DNA from: Microbacterium proteolyticum
GTDB taxonomy: Bacteria; Actinomycetota; Actinomycetes; Actinomycetales; Microbacteriaceae
DNA: 64,000 nucleotides
Assembly (NCBI RefSeq): GCF_030818075.1
Contig: NZ_JAUSZZ010000001.1
Span: 2,170,001 to 2,234,000, forward strand
Direction: 5' to 3'
Of the stretch, positions 50,280 to 61,289 are shown one piece after another (the stretch's first letter is position 1; the number at the start of each line of letters is the position of its first letter). The notes below the pieces were generated by a model that was not told where the DNA came from, ran no database searches, and worked only from the letters and a program-made list of their open reading frames with translations. The translations under genes and the position numbers were made by a program.

Positions 50280-51810
50280 CCGACGGCTTCTCCCACGGGG
50301 CGGTCACCGGGAAGTACCGCTCGAGGCAGGCGCGCAGCGCCGGCACGCGCACCTCTTCGGGGATCTCGGGGACGCTGCCGTCGTTGAGGCAGAACATGTC
50401 GGTGTCGCGACGCGAGACCAGCCTCTCCATCGTGCGCAGCGAGTCGAGCTGGGTGGTCTGCACGTAGCGCGTCCGCGGCTGGGTGGTGATCACCGCACGG
50501 CCCGTCGCGAGGGCGTAGTGGTGGTACAGGCTGTTGGTCACCGAGATGTCGGTCGCCGAGCGGAAGCGGCTCGCCGCCGTCCGGGCGTAGTCCTCCGCGA
50601 ACTCGCGCTCCAGCTCGTACGCCACCGAGCGGCGCAGCGGGGTCGCGCAGTGCTCGAGGTCGAGGGTGATGACGCGGCCGAAGCGCTCTTTCAGCAGCGC
50701 GCGATTGACGCGCAGGCCGTTGTCGTGTCCCGAGCGCTCCACGTGCGCCGGACCACTGCCGATGCGCACGCCGCTCTCGACGAAACGCGTCACGCCGCCG
50801 CTGCTGAAGAACAGCTCGGGGGTCACCGGGCGTCCGAAGAACATGTCGTCGTTGCTGTAGAGGAAGTGTTCGGCCAGCCCCGGAATGCGGTGCAGCTGCG
50901 CCTCGACGGCGTGCGAGTTGTGCGTCGGCAGCACCGAGGGGTCGGCGAAGAACTCTTCGCTGCGCACGATCGTCACCTTCGGGTGGTCGGCCAGCCACTC
51001 GGGAGTGGGGGAGTCGGTGGCGATGAAGATGCGACGCACCCAGGGCGCGTACATGTGCACGCTGCGCAGCGCGTAGCGCAGCTCGTCGACCTGACGGTAG
51101 CGGGCGGCGTTGTCGTCGCCGTCGCCGACGACGTAGCCCTTCATGCGTGCGGCGCGCTGGCGCTGGAACTCGCTCGACGACCCGTCGACCCACGAGAAGA
51201 CCATGTCGACGTCGGCGGTGAACTCGTTGGGATGCTGCTCGAACATGCCGGCGACGGTCGTCCAGCGGCGTCCGTACCGCTCGACCTCGACGAGGTCCAG
51301 ATCGGCGGCGGCGAATCGACGCCGGGTGAGGGCGCTGGGGCGGGGGGCCTCGACCGTCTTGTCACCGAAGCGCCAGAGCTCGAGCCGCGGCGCGAGCGAC
51401 GCCCCGTAGCGGTACGAGCCCTCCGTCGAGGTGCGCGGACGGAAGACCGCGTAGGCCTGCACCGCTCCGGCGGAGGGGCGGACACTGTGCGCGGGCACGG
51501 GATCTTCTCCCCGGGCCTTCAGGTAGATCGGCCCCAGCTCCGGGTCGTGAAGCGCGGTGATCGCGGCTGCGGCGTCGGCGGTGTCGACGACGAGTTTCGG
51601 GCGACGGTTGGCGTCGCGCACGAGCAGCACGCGCACTCCCGCGGCTTCGATCGCCGCGGCGACCGTCAGCAGGTCGTCGCGCTCGGCGAGGGCCGGCGTG
51701 GCGGTGTCGTCGACGACGTGCAGGATGCCGTCGTGCATCCGGATATCGGACCGGGAGAGCAGCGCGCGCCAGGGGTCGGTGTCGATCGACAGGGGGACCA
51801 TCGGGCGCAT
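50230..51810 (-). CDS. Stealth family sugar-phosphate transferase
   Basis: A 526-residue protein of the Stealth family, which transfers hexose-1-phosphate to build surface polysaccharides, related to GlcNAc-1-phosphotransferase. Conserved region 1 is [10 protein letters not shown] near 200. CR2 runs about 235-310 with [25 protein letters not shown] and [14 protein letters not shown]3 includes [20 protein letters not shown] and CR4 is near the C-terminus (CLNDGS). The N-terminal 190 residues are less conserved. AGGAGG precedes ATG 51810, and a perfect GGGAACGTTCCC palindrome lies further upstream. The C-terminal Ala/Ser tail overlaps the metallophosphoesterase gene. Confidence 0.9.
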   Translation of the reverse strand: MRPMVPLSIDTDPWRALLSRSDIRMHDGILHVVDDTATPALAERDDLLTVAAAIEAAGVRVLLVRDANRRPKLVVDTADAAAAITALHDPELGPIYLKARGEDPVPAHSVRPSAGAVQAYAVFRPRTSTEGSYRYGASLAPRLELWRFGDKTVEAPRPSALTRRRFAAADLDLVEVERYGRRWTTVAGMFEQHPNEFTADVDMVFSWVDGSSSEFQRQRAARMKGYVVGDGDDNAARYRQVDELRYALRSVHMYAPWVRRIFIATDSPTPEWLADHPKVTIVRSEEFFADPSVLPTHNSHAVEAQLHRIPGLAEHFLYSNDDMFFGRPVTPELFFSSGGVTRFVESGVRIGSGPAHVERSGHDNGLRVNRALLKERFGRVITLDLEHCATPLRRSVAYELEREFAEDYARTAASRFRSATDISVTNSLYHHYALATGRAVITTQPRTRYVQTTQLDSLRTMERLVSRRDTDMFCLNDGSVPEIPEEVRVPALRACLERYFPVTAPWEKPSVSAGSAAASSAATPAR

Positions 51811-51828
51811 ACTGCCTCCTCGGGAATA

Positions 51829-51840
51829 GGGAACGTTCCC
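51829..51840. promoter_or_regulatory. palindrome upstream of the Stealth gene, possible operator
   Basis: GGGAACGTTCCC is a perfect 12-bp palindrome in the divergent gap between the Stealth gene and ispE, 19 bases from the Stealth start. It fits a dimeric regulator site; no regulator gene is adjacent. Confidence 0.4.
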
Positions 51841-52042
51841 GTCACCGTACGGTTCCGGGGTTTCGGCGACGTTTCGGCCACGACGCCGAACGGTGGGGGG
51901 CGCGCTACTGTCGAAGAGTGACGGACAACGCTCGAGTCGGCCCGGATTTCGCAGCGCCCTGCGAGCGGCGGGAGGAATCGGGCCGTTGCTTCAGTGTCGC
52001 ACACGCCCGGGCGGCGGGACGCGCCCTGGCCGGGAGGCGACG

Positions 52043-52975
52043 ATGACGCCCTCCGCCGCGGCATCCGTCCGCGTCCGCGCCCCGGGCAAGATCAACGTCT
52101 TCCTCGAGGTCGGCGACGTCCAGGACGACGGCTATCACGAGCTGGCGACGGCTTTTCAGGCCGTCTCCCTGTACGAAGAGCTCACTGCCACGCCCGCCGA
52201 CGACATCTCGCTCTCGGTCTCCGCCCGCGGTCCCGTCGACGTCGAGGGCGTGCCCACCGACGATCGCAACCTCGCCGTCCGCGCGGCACGGCTGCTCGCG
52301 CAGACGGCCGGCGTCGACCGCGGCGCGCACCTGTCGATCCGCAAGGCGGTGCCCGTGGCCGGCGGCATGGGTGGGGGGTCGGCCGACGCCGCGGCCGCGC
52401 TGGTCGCCTGTGACGCACTCTGGGGACTGGGGATGCCGACGAGCGAACTGGTGCGTCTCGCGGCGCGCCTGGGGGCCGATGTGCCGTTCGCGTTGATGGG
52501 CGGAACGGCCGTGGGCACCGGTCGCGGCGACCAGCTGAGCCCGGCCCTCGCCCGTGGACGCTTCGATTGGGTGCTCGTGCCCAACGACCTCGGCATGTCG
52601 ACTCCCGTCGTGTACGGGGAACTGGACGCGCACCGCCGACGTCACGCCGTCGACATCGGACCGGCGCCCCGCGTACCCGCGGTCGACCCCGACGTGCTGC
52701 ATGCGCTGCGTCAGGGCGACGCCGGCATGCTGGCGGCGACGCTGCGCAACGATCTGCAGGCGCCGGCCCTGCACCTCCGTCCCGATCTCGCCCGCGTGCT
52801 CGAGCGGGGCGAGAGCTCGGGCGCGCTCGCCGGCCTCGTCTCGGGGTCGGGTCCGACACTGGCGTTCCTCGCGGCCGACGAGGCCGCGGCCATCGACCTC
52901 CAGGTCACGCTGAGTGCGGCCGGTCTCGTGGCGCTGCATGTTCATGGTCCGGTGCCGGGGGCTCGCGTGATCTGA
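52043..52975 (+). CDS. ispE: 4-diphosphocytidyl-2-C-methyl-D-erythritol kinase
   Basis: A 310-residue GHMP kinase of the non-mevalonate isoprenoid pathway that phosphorylates CDP-methylerythritol. Motif 1 is [13 protein letters not shown] with YHEL shortly after. The ATP loop is [17 protein letters not shown] near 108, and motif 3 is [12 protein letters not shown] near 270. GGGAGG lies seven bases before ATG 52043. Length is normal. It diverges from the Stealth gene across about 230 bases. Confidence 0.95.
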   Translation: MTPSAAASVRVRAPGKINVFLEVGDVQDDGYHELATAFQAVSLYEELTATPADDISLSVSARGPVDVEGVPTDDRNLAVRAARLLAQTAGVDRGAHLSIRKAVPVAGGMGGGSADAAAALVACDALWGLGMPTSELVRLAARLGADVPFALMGGTAVGTGRGDQLSPALARGRFDWVLVPNDLGMSTPVVYGELDAHRRRHAVDIGPAPRVPAVDPDVLHALRQGDAGMLAATLRNDLQAPALHLRPDLARVLERGESSGALAGLVSGSGPTLAFLAADEAAAIDLQVTLSAAGLVALHVHGPVPGARVI

Positions 52976-53213
52976 CGGCGGCGGCTGCGACCGCCGCACC
53001 CCTCTCGGAGCGGGGTCGCGGGTCGGGGCTCCGGCGCCGACCATCGAGGACGGGCATGCGGAGAACCGCCGGACGTCGACGACGCGGCACGATAGCCGAG
53101 GTCGACACACGGGGCAATCTTTGATTTCGCGATTCGTCTTCTCGCTAGCCTCGACCGAGGTGGGCCACCACCGTCGGGCGACGTGTCCGCGGGGTCCGCG
53201 AAGGGGGAATCCC

Positions 53214-53516
53214 ATGAAGGCAGTGCTCGACGGCGTCGTGATCGCCGAAGCCGACCGCGACGATCTGGCCTCCATCGAGGGCAACTGGTACTTCCCGCCG
53301 CAGGCGATCCGTGACGGCGCTCTGCACCAGAGCCCCACGCCCTACACGTGCCCGTGGAAGGGTGCGGCGCAGTACTGGAACATCTCGCTCGACGGTGCCG
53401 AGCTGCCCGACGGCGCCTGGTCGTACCCGGATCTGCGTCCGGGCGCGGTCGAGCGAGTCGGCACGGACTTCGCCGGATACGTCGCGTTCGACCGCAAGGT
53501 CGCGGTCTCCGACTGA
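53214..53516 (+). CDS. DUF427 domain protein
   Basis: A 100-residue single-domain protein of the DUF427 family, with the typical GNWYFPPQAI and TPYTCPWKGAAQYWNI segments and the ending GYVAFDR. The biochemical function is unknown; members are small beta-rich cytosolic proteins. ATG 53214 has AAGGGGGAA upstream and replaces a longer frame whose extra residues have no family match. The upstream TTGATT (53121) and TAGCCT (53146) could be its promoter. The OpuC-type operon follows after 14 bases and may be co-transcribed. Confidence 0.85.
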   Translation: MKAVLDGVVIAEADRDDLASIEGNWYFPPQAIRDGALHQSPTPYTCPWKGAAQYWNISLDGAELPDGAWSYPDLRPGAVERVGTDFAGYVAFDRKVAVSD

Positions 53517-53530
53517 GTTCGGGCACGCGC

Positions 53531-54355
53531 ATGATCGAGTTCTCGAACGTCTCGAAGGTCTTTCCCGACGGCACCCGCGCGGTCGACGGGTTCGATCTCG
53601 TCATCCCCTCCCGTAAGACCACGGTCTTCGTCGGCTCCTCCGGCTGCGGCAAGACGACGCTGCTGCGCATGATCAACCGCATGGTCGAGCCCTCGTCGGG
53701 AACGATCACGATCGACGGTGACGACATCGGAGCCAAACCCGCGGTGCAGCTCCGCCGCAGCATCGGCTACGTCATGCAGAATTCCGGGCTTCTGCCGCAT
53801 TTCACGGTGGCCGACAACATCGCCACGGTCCCGGTGCTGCAGGGGCAGAACCGCAAGACCGCCCGCGCGCGCGCACTCGAGCTGATGAAGACCGTCGGAC
53901 TCGACGCCGCGATGGCCGACCGCTACCCGAGCCAGCTCTCGGGCGGACAGCAGCAGCGCGTCGGTGTGGCGCGCGGGCTCGCCGCCGACCCCAACATCCT
54001 GCTGATGGACGAGCCGTTCGGCGCCGTCGACCCGATCGTGCGCGACGAGCTCCAGCAGGAGCTGATCCGCCTGCAGAACGACATCGGCAAGACCATCGTC
54101 TTCGTCACGCACGACATCGACGAGGCGTTCCTTCTCGGCGACCAGGTCGTCATCCTCGAAAAGGGTGCGAAGGTCGCGCAGGTGGGCACGCCGAGCGAGA
54201 TCGTCGAGAACCCGGCATCCGATTTCGTGGCGAGTTTCATCGGCGCCGTGAAGGGCAAGCGCGCGCTGCACCTGAAGCAGACGGCGACCGGGACGGTCGT
54301 TGTGGATGCCGAGGGCCGTACGCAGGGTGCGCTGGTGGAGGACTCCCACCGGTGA
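53531..54355 (+). CDS. opuCA: compatible-solute ABC transporter ATP-binding protein (OpuCA-like)
   Basis: A 274-residue ATPase of the glycine betaine/carnitine/choline importer family. Walker A is GSSGCGKTT near 35-43, signature LSGGQQQRVGVARGL near 137, Walker B ILLMDEPFGAVDP, and H-loop VTHDIDEAF. VGTPSEIVENPAS is a typical late segment. It lacks the paired CBS domains of longer OpuCA proteins. Its stop overlaps the first permease start. Confidence 0.92.
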   Translation: MIEFSNVSKVFPDGTRAVDGFDLVIPSRKTTVFVGSSGCGKTTLLRMINRMVEPSSGTITIDGDDIGAKPAVQLRRSIGYVMQNSGLLPHFTVADNIATVPVLQGQNRKTARARALELMKTVGLDAAMADRYPSQLSGGQQQRVGVARGLAADPNILLMDEPFGAVDPIVRDELQQELIRLQNDIGKTIVFVTHDIDEAFLLGDQVVILEKGAKVAQVGTPSEIVENPASDFVASFIGAVKGKRALHLKQTATGTVVVDAEGRTQGALVEDSHR

Positions 54356-55032
54356 ACTGGGTAGGGAACAACCTCGAACTGATCGGGGAGCTGACGCTCG
54401 TCCACTTGCGGCAGAGCCTGATCGCGCTGATCGCCGGGTTCGTCATCAGCATCCCGCTGGGGTGGGTCGCGTGGCGCTACCGCCTCGTTCGTTCGAGCGT
54501 CATCACGATCACCGGGCTGCTGTACACGATCCCCTCCCTCGCTCTGCTCATCCTCGTGCCCGTCGTGACCGGCTGGTATTCGATCGTCAGCCCCACCAAC
54601 CTGATCGTCGCCCTGGCCATCTACGCCGTCGCCATCCTCGTGCGCGCCGTCGCCGACGGACTCGATTCGGTGGATGCCGGCGTGCGCCAGGCCTCCACGG
54701 CGATCGGTTACGGGTCGTTCCGGCGCTTCTGGGCGGTGGAGTTCCCCCTCGCGGGTCCCGTGGTGCTCGCGGGTCTCCGCGTCGCCTCGGCCAGCACGAT
54801 CGCCCTGGCCACGGTCGGCATCCTGGTCGGCATCCAGAACATCGGCTACCTCTTCACCAACGGACTGCAGCGGCGCATCATCCCGGAGGTGTTCGCGGGG
54901 GTGGTCGCGGTCGTCGTGCTCGCGCTGCTCATCGACCTGCTGCTCGTGATCGCCGGGCGCCTGCTCATGCCGTGGACGCGCGGCGCGAAGACCGTGTCGC
55001 GCCAGGGCAACCGGACGTTGGTGAAGGCATGA
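54352..55032 (+). CDS. compatible-solute ABC transporter permease (OpuCB-like)
   Basis: A 226-residue permease with five or six helices. The EAA loop reads ASTAIGYGSFRRFWAVEFPLAGPVVLAGLRVA around residues 115-145. GTG 54352 overlaps the ATPase stop, and its own stop overlaps the next start as ATGA. It forms the membrane channel together with the second permease. Confidence 0.92.
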   Translation: MNWVGNNLELIGELTLVHLRQSLIALIAGFVISIPLGWVAWRYRLVRSSVITITGLLYTIPSLALLILVPVVTGWYSIVSPTNLIVALAIYAVAILVRAVADGLDSVDAGVRQASTAIGYGSFRRFWAVEFPLAGPVVLAGLRVASASTIALATVGILVGIQNIGYLFTNGLQRRIIPEVFAGVVAVVVLALLIDLLLVIAGRLLMPWTRGAKTVSRQGNRTLVKA

Positions 55033-55787
55033 ATCTCATCGGCGAGGCCATCGCCTGGATCTTCTCGGGAGATCCGGGACAATTCGACTCGATCCCCGTC
55101 GCGATCGGCGTGCAGCTGCTCTATACGCTCGTCGCGATTCTCATCGCCGGGGCCATCGCCATTCCGCTCGGCTGGTACATCGGGCACACCGGCAAGGGCC
55201 GCGAGACCGCGGTCGCGATCTCGGGCGCCGCGCGCGCGATCCCGTCCTTCGGTCTGCTCATCCTGCTGACGTTGCTGCTGGGCGTGCTGCACAAGCCGGA
55301 GGCGGCGATCATCTCGTTCGTCATCCTCGCCATTCCGTCGCTGCTGGCCGGTGCGTACACCGGGTTCGAGGCGATCGACCGGCGGGTCATCGACGCGGGC
55401 CGCTCGATGGGCATGACCGAGACGCAGATCCTCTGGCGCATCGAGGTGCCCCTCGGGCTGCCCCTGCTCGTCGGCGGCATCCGCGCGGCCACGCTGCAGG
55501 TGCTGGCGACCGTCACGATCGCCGCCTACATCGGCCTCGGCGGGCTCGGGCAGTACATCATCGCCGCGATCCCGCTCCGCCGCTTCGACATCCTCATCGG
55601 CGGCGCGATCCTGGTCGCCCTGCTCGCGCTGATCACCGACGGGCTGTTCGCCCTGCTGCAGCATCTCGTCGTCCCCCGCGGCATCCGTGCCGCCGGCGCT
55701 TCACAGCCTCAGCGCCGCTCCGCCCGGCAGCGTCGCGCCGAGGCCATCGCCGTGGGCGCCCCGACCGCGCCACCGGCGACCCCCTGA
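55029..55787 (+). CDS. compatible-solute ABC transporter permease (OpuCD-like)
   Basis: A 252-residue permease with the EAA loop RSMGMTETQILWRIEVPLGLPLLVGGIRAATLQ near 120-150 and TVTIAAYIGLGGLGQYI, a hallmark of OpuC/OsmY-type permeases. The C-terminal 35 residues are a polar Ala/Arg-rich tail. ATG 55029 overlaps the preceding gene, and the binding protein gene follows after 36 bases. Confidence 0.92.
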   Translation: MNLIGEAIAWIFSGDPGQFDSIPVAIGVQLLYTLVAILIAGAIAIPLGWYIGHTGKGRETAVAISGAARAIPSFGLLILLTLLLGVLHKPEAAIISFVILAIPSLLAGAYTGFEAIDRRVIDAGRSMGMTETQILWRIEVPLGLPLLVGGIRAATLQVLATVTIAAYIGLGGLGQYIIAAIPLRRFDILIGGAILVALLALITDGLFALLQHLVVPRGIRAAGASQPQRRSARQRRAEAIAVGAPTAPPATP

Positions 55788-55823
55788 CCCACCCGAATCC
55801 TGTTCACCAGAAAGAGAGCACCC

Positions 55824-56741
55824 ATGTTCACAGCACGAACCCGGAAGGGCCTCGGCGTCTTCGCCGGCCTCGCTGTCGCCTCGATCTCCCTCGCCGGATG
55901 CTCCGGCGGGTCGAGCGACCCCCTCAGCAACGGCGGCGGCGACGCCTCCGCGTCGTCCGACACGATCGTCGTCGGCTCGCAGGCGTACTACTCGAACGAG
56001 ATCATCGCCGAGATCTACGCCCAGGCGCTGGAGGGCGCCGGCCTGAACGTCGAGCGCCAGTTCCAGATCGGTCAGCGCGACGCCTACATCCCGCTGCTCG
56101 AGGACGGCACCGTGTCGGTGTTCCCGGAGTACACCGGCAACCTGCTGCAGTTCTTCGACGCCGAGACCACGGCGCGCACGGCCGACGAGGTGTACGCGGC
56201 GCTGCCCGCGGCCCTGCCGGAGGGTCTCGAGGTGCTCGACCAGTCCGAGGCCACCGACCAGGACTCGTACACCGTCACCTCGGCGTTCGCGCAGGCGAAC
56301 GGCCTGACCAGCATCGCCGACCTCGCCAAGGTGACCACCGGCCTGACCCTCGGTGGCAACGCCGAGCTCGCCGAGCGCCCCTACGGCCCCACCGGCCTGC
56401 AGTCGACGTACGGCGTGAGCGTGCAGTTCTCGCCCACCGGTGAGACCACCGTCGACGACCTCGTCGCCGGCACCATCCAGGTCGCCAACGTCTACACGGC
56501 CGACCCGCGCATCCAGACCGACGACCTGGTGACGCTGACCGACCCCGAGGGTCTCTTCCTCGCGTCGAACGTCGTGCCCGTCGTCAACTCGAACATCGCC
56601 TCCGAGGTGTCCGACGTGCTGAACAAGGTCAGCGCGGCGCTCACGCCCGAGGGCCTGGTCGAACTGAACGTGAAGTCGACGGTCGACCAGGAGTCCTCGG
56701 CCGACATCGCGTCGGAGTGGCTCGCCGCCAACGGCTTCTGA
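55824..56741 (+). CDS. glycine betaine/choline-type ABC transporter substrate-binding lipoprotein
   Basis: A 305-residue OpuAC-domain lipoprotein; the signal ends SLAGC with the cysteine near residue 27. The mature domain shows IVVGSQAYYSNEIIAEIYAQALE, FQIGQRDAYIPLLEDGTVSVFPEYTGN (the usual P-E-Y-T-G ligand-loop segment) and DQESSADIASEWLAANGF at the end. AAAGAGAG lies before ATG 55824. It delivers quaternary-ammonium osmolytes to the two permeases. Confidence 0.92.
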   Translation: MFTARTRKGLGVFAGLAVASISLAGCSGGSSDPLSNGGGDASASSDTIVVGSQAYYSNEIIAEIYAQALEGAGLNVERQFQIGQRDAYIPLLEDGTVSVFPEYTGNLLQFFDAETTARTADEVYAALPAALPEGLEVLDQSEATDQDSYTVTSAFAQANGLTSIADLAKVTTGLTLGGNAELAERPYGPTGLQSTYGVSVQFSPTGETTVDDLVAGTIQVANVYTADPRIQTDDLVTLTDPEGLFLASNVVPVVNSNIASEVSDVLNKVSAALTPEGLVELNVKSTVDQESSADIASEWLAANGF

Positions 56742-56755
56742 GTCCTCACCTCATC

Positions 56756-56786
56756 GCGGGGTCGTCCGGTCGCCGGGCGGCCCCGC
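56756..56786 (+). terminator. terminator of the OpuC-type operon
   Basis: GCGGGGTCGTCCGG (56756-56769) pairs through 14 positions, two of them G-U, with CCGGGCGGCCCCGC (56773-56786) around a three-base loop, 15 bases after the stop codon. Confidence 0.75.
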
Positions 56787-56858
56787 TGTGGTTTCCGGGT
56801 CTCACCGCTGGGACGGGCGAATGCCGAGCACCCGGGCACCGCGTAGCCTGGGACGGAT

Positions 56859-58652
<1,794 letters not shown>

Positions 58653-58676
58653 CACCTCGGGGCGGCTCGGCGCGCC

Positions 58677-59189
58677 TCAGTGGACGGCGTACTCCAGCAC
58701 GACGATGAACAGCCCGAGGCACGCGGTCGCGAAAGCACCGACCAGACGCACGAGCAGGTTCGCCCGGCGGCGGGCGTACGCGAAGTACCCGAGCACGCCC
58801 AGCACGACGAACGTCGCCCACCCGCAGAGCGCGGACGCGTCGTCGACCGACATGCCCGCGGCGTCGGCGACAACCAGGGCCAGCACGGACGGCACCGAGG
58901 CGTAGAGCATGCCGGCGCCGTGGCGGATGCCGTCTGCGGTCGCGTGGCGCAGGCCGTGCTCGGCGTGCTGGGTCAGCGTGTGGGCGAACACGTGCGCGAT
59001 GAAGAACACCACCAGCGAGCTCGAGGCGCTGAGCAGCACTTCGCCCACCGTCTCGGCGTGGTCGTCGGCGATCGTGACGAAGGCGGCGAACACGATGAGG
59101 CCGTAGATGGCGGCGGGGGAGCGGAAGCGCACGTCGAACCAGGCACGCACCCGTGCCCACCGCGAGGGGCTCTCCACCGCGGCGCTCAT
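58677..59189 (-). CDS. hypothetical membrane protein in operon with marR
   Basis: A 170-residue protein with about five hydrophobic helices after an arginine-rich N-terminus (WARVRAWFDVRFRSP). Conserved-looking charged positions lie in TIADDHAETVGEVLL near 40-55 and in the histidine-rich AHVFAHTLTQHAEHGLRHA near 68-88, which might bind metal. No family is recognised with confidence. ATG 59189 overlaps the marR stop as ATGA, so it is probably the target or partner of that regulator. Confidence 0.7.
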   Translation of the reverse strand: MSAAVESPSRWARVRAWFDVRFRSPAAIYGLIVFAAFVTIADDHAETVGEVLLSASSSLVVFFIAHVFAHTLTQHAEHGLRHATADGIRHGAGMLYASVPSVLALVVADAAGMSVDDASALCGWATFVVLGVLGYFAYARRRANLLVRLVGAFATACLGLFIVVLEYAVH

Positions 59190-59683
59190 GCGTCGAACCC
59201 GAGGCTGAGCTTGCGCAGCAGCGTCGCCAGGCGGTCGCGATCCGGTCGCGACAGGCCGTCGAGCAGGAGGGCCTCGGCGTCGACGAGCCGGGTGATGGCG
59301 GCATCCACGCGCACGCGGCCGTCGTCGGTCAGGGTCACGAGGATGCTCCGTCCGTCCTGCGGGTCGGCTTCGCGCCGAACGAACTTCCGGGCGACGAGGC
59401 GGTCGATGCGATTGGTCATGGTGCCGCTGGAGACGAGGGTCTGCTGGAGCAGCTGCTTGGGGCTCAGCTGATAGGGCTCGCCGGCGCGACGGAGCGCCGA
59501 AAGCACGTCCCACTCCCACGACTCGATGTCGCTGCGGCGAAACGCCTCTTTGCGGGCGAAGTCGAGGTGACGCGAGAGCCGAGCCACGCGCGAGAGCACC
59601 TCGAGGGGCGAGAAATCGAGGTCGGGGCGCTGGCGCACCCAGGCATCGACGATGCGGTCGACCTCGTCGCTGTCCGGGCTCAC
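59186..59683 (-). CDS. MarR family transcriptional regulator
   Basis: A 165-residue winged-helix repressor. The recognition region LSPKQLLQQTLVSSGTMTNRIDRLVARKFVRRE (about 75-107) and the wing DPQDGRSILVTLTDDGR (about 110-126) are typical. GTG 59683 is the only plausible start; CATAAT lies six bases before it, so the message should be leaderless. It is co-transcribed with the downstream membrane protein gene. The ligand is unknown; small aromatic compounds are usual for the family. Confidence 0.92.
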   Translation of the reverse strand: MSPDSDEVDRIVDAWVRQRPDLDFSPLEVLSRVARLSRHLDFARKEAFRRSDIESWEWDVLSALRRAGEPYQLSPKQLLQQTLVSSGTMTNRIDRLVARKFVRREADPQDGRSILVTLTDDGRVRVDAAITRLVDAEALLLDGLSRPDRDRLATLLRKLSLGFDA

Positions 59684-59689
59684 GGTCTC

Positions 59690-59695
59690 ATTATG
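59690..59695 (-). promoter_or_regulatory. predicted -10 box for leaderless marR
   Basis: On the minus strand CATAAT, six bases (GAGACC), then GTG 59683. Confidence 0.6.
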
Positions 59696-59767
59696 GCGGG
59701 CGGCGTGTCCGGGCGCGGATGCGGGGGCGCCCCGTCTGGCAGACTTGTCCGGTGCCCGCGGGCACGG

Positions 59768-59839
59768 TCCGCCGTGGTGTAACGGCAGCACGACAGCCTT
59801 TGGAGCTGTTAGGTCTAGGTTCGAATCCTGGCGGCGGAG
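59768..59839 (+). tRNA. tRNA-Gln (anticodon TTG)
   Basis: A 72-nucleotide cloverleaf. The acceptor stem TCCGCCG (59768-59774) pairs with CGGCGGA (59832-59838), followed by discriminator G. The anticodon stem ACAGC/GCTGT encloses loop CTTTGGA with anticodon TTG at 59800-59802, which reads CAA and CAG. The T-loop is GGTTCGAATCC. CCA is not encoded. Only one base separates the tRNA from the glmU start codon. Confidence 0.96.
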
Positions 59840-59840
59840 C

Positions 59841-61289
59841 ATGACTTCCACGACCGAGCTCGCCGTCGTCGTCCTCGCTGCGGGTCAAGGCACCCGCATG
59901 CGCTCCCGCACTCCGAAGGTGCTGCACCCGGTGGGCGGGAGGCCGTTGGTCGGTCACGTGCTCGACACCGCGGCATCCCTCGACCCCGCGCGCATCGTCG
60001 TGGTCGTGCGTCATGAGCGTGAGCTCGTCGCGGAGACCGTCGCCGAACTCGCGCCGGGTGTGGTCGTCGTCGACCAGGACGAGGTCCCCGGCACGGGGCG
60101 GGCCGTCGAGGCGGCGCTGGGCGCGCTCGAGGGGTTCGAGGGCGACGTGCTCGTGCTGAGCGCCGATGTGCCGCTGCTCGAGACGGGCACGCTCACCGAG
60201 CTGCTCGCGACGCACCGAACCGGCGGCACCGCCGTGACGCTGCTCAGCGCCCGTGTCGACCAGCCCTTCGGCTACGGCCGGATCCTGCGCGACGACGCCG
60301 ACGGCGTCCGCCGCATCGTGGAGCAGAAGGATGCCACGGACGACGAGGCCGCGGTCAGCGAGATCAACGTGGGCGTCTACGTCTTCCAGGCCGCGCCGCT
60401 GCGCACCCAGCTCGCGCTCGTGGGTACCGACAACGCTCAGGGCGAGAAGTACCTCACCGACGTCATCGGCCTGCTCCGCGACGCTCAGCTCGGGGTCGCG
60501 GCATCCGTCACCTCCGACGCCGCCGCCGCGCTCGGCGTGAACGACCGCGTTCAGCTGTCGGAGGCCGGTCGTACGCTCAACGCGCGCACCGTGCGACGCT
60601 GGCAGCTCGAGGGCGTCACGGTGGTCGACCCGGCGACGACGTGGATCGACGTGACGGCGACCCTCGCCCCCGACGTGACGATCCTTCCGAACACGCACGT
60701 GCGCGGCGCCACCGCCATCGCGTCGGGCGCCACCATCGGTCCCGACACCACGCTCGTGGACTGCGAGATCGGAGAGGATGCCACGGTCACCCGTACCGAC
60801 GGCACGCTCGCGGTCGTCGAGGCCGGTGCCACCGTCGGCCCGTTCGCCTACCTCCGCGCCAATGCGCGCGTCGGGGTCAAGGGGAAGGTCGGGACTTTCG
60901 TCGAGGTCAAGAACTCCTCGATCGGCGAGGGCAGCAAGGTGCCGCACCTGTCGTACATCGGCGACACCGACATCGGGCGCGGGGTCAACCTCGGCGCCGG
61001 GGCCATCACCGCCAACTACGACGACCTCACCAAGCACCGCACCGTGATCGGCGACGAGGTGCACAGCGGCTCGCACAACGTCTTCGTGGCGCCGGTTACG
61101 ATTGGGGACGGCGCGAAGACGGGCGCCGGCGCGGTGATCCGCAAGGACGTCCCGGCCGGTGCACTGGCACTCAGCGTGGCACCCCAGCGGAACATCGAGG
61201 GGTGGGTCGAGAAGAACCGACCGGGTACCGCAGCGGCCGACGTGGCCGCACGGGCTCGGGCTGAAAAGGAAGCGGCCGATGGCTCGTAA
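59841..61289 (+). CDS. glmU: bifunctional UDP-GlcNAc pyrophosphorylase / glucosamine-1-phosphate N-acetyltransferase
   Basis: A 482-residue enzyme that makes UDP-N-acetylglucosamine for the cell wall. The N-terminal uridylyltransferase domain opens AVVVLAAGQGTRMRSRTPKVLH (residues 8-29). The C-terminal half is a left-handed beta helix of hexapeptide repeats, with the acetyltransferase motifs EVKNSSIGEGSKVPHLSYIGD and GAGAITANYDD. ATG 59841 is the only possible start near the conserved strand, and it follows tRNA-Gln by one base, so no separate ribosome site exists. Its end overlaps prs by 11 bases. Confidence 0.96.
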   Translation: MTSTTELAVVVLAAGQGTRMRSRTPKVLHPVGGRPLVGHVLDTAASLDPARIVVVVRHERELVAETVAELAPGVVVVDQDEVPGTGRAVEAALGALEGFEGDVLVLSADVPLLETGTLTELLATHRTGGTAVTLLSARVDQPFGYGRILRDDADGVRRIVEQKDATDDEAAVSEINVGVYVFQAAPLRTQLALVGTDNAQGEKYLTDVIGLLRDAQLGVAASVTSDAAAALGVNDRVQLSEAGRTLNARTVRRWQLEGVTVVDPATTWIDVTATLAPDVTILPNTHVRGATAIASGATIGPDTTLVDCEIGEDATVTRTDGTLAVVEAGATVGPFAYLRANARVGVKGKVGTFVEVKNSSIGEGSKVPHLSYIGDTDIGRGVNLGAGAITANYDDLTKHRTVIGDEVHSGSHNVFVAPVTIGDGAKTGAGAVIRKDVPAGALALSVAPQRNIEGWVEKNRPGTAAADVAARARAEKEAADGS

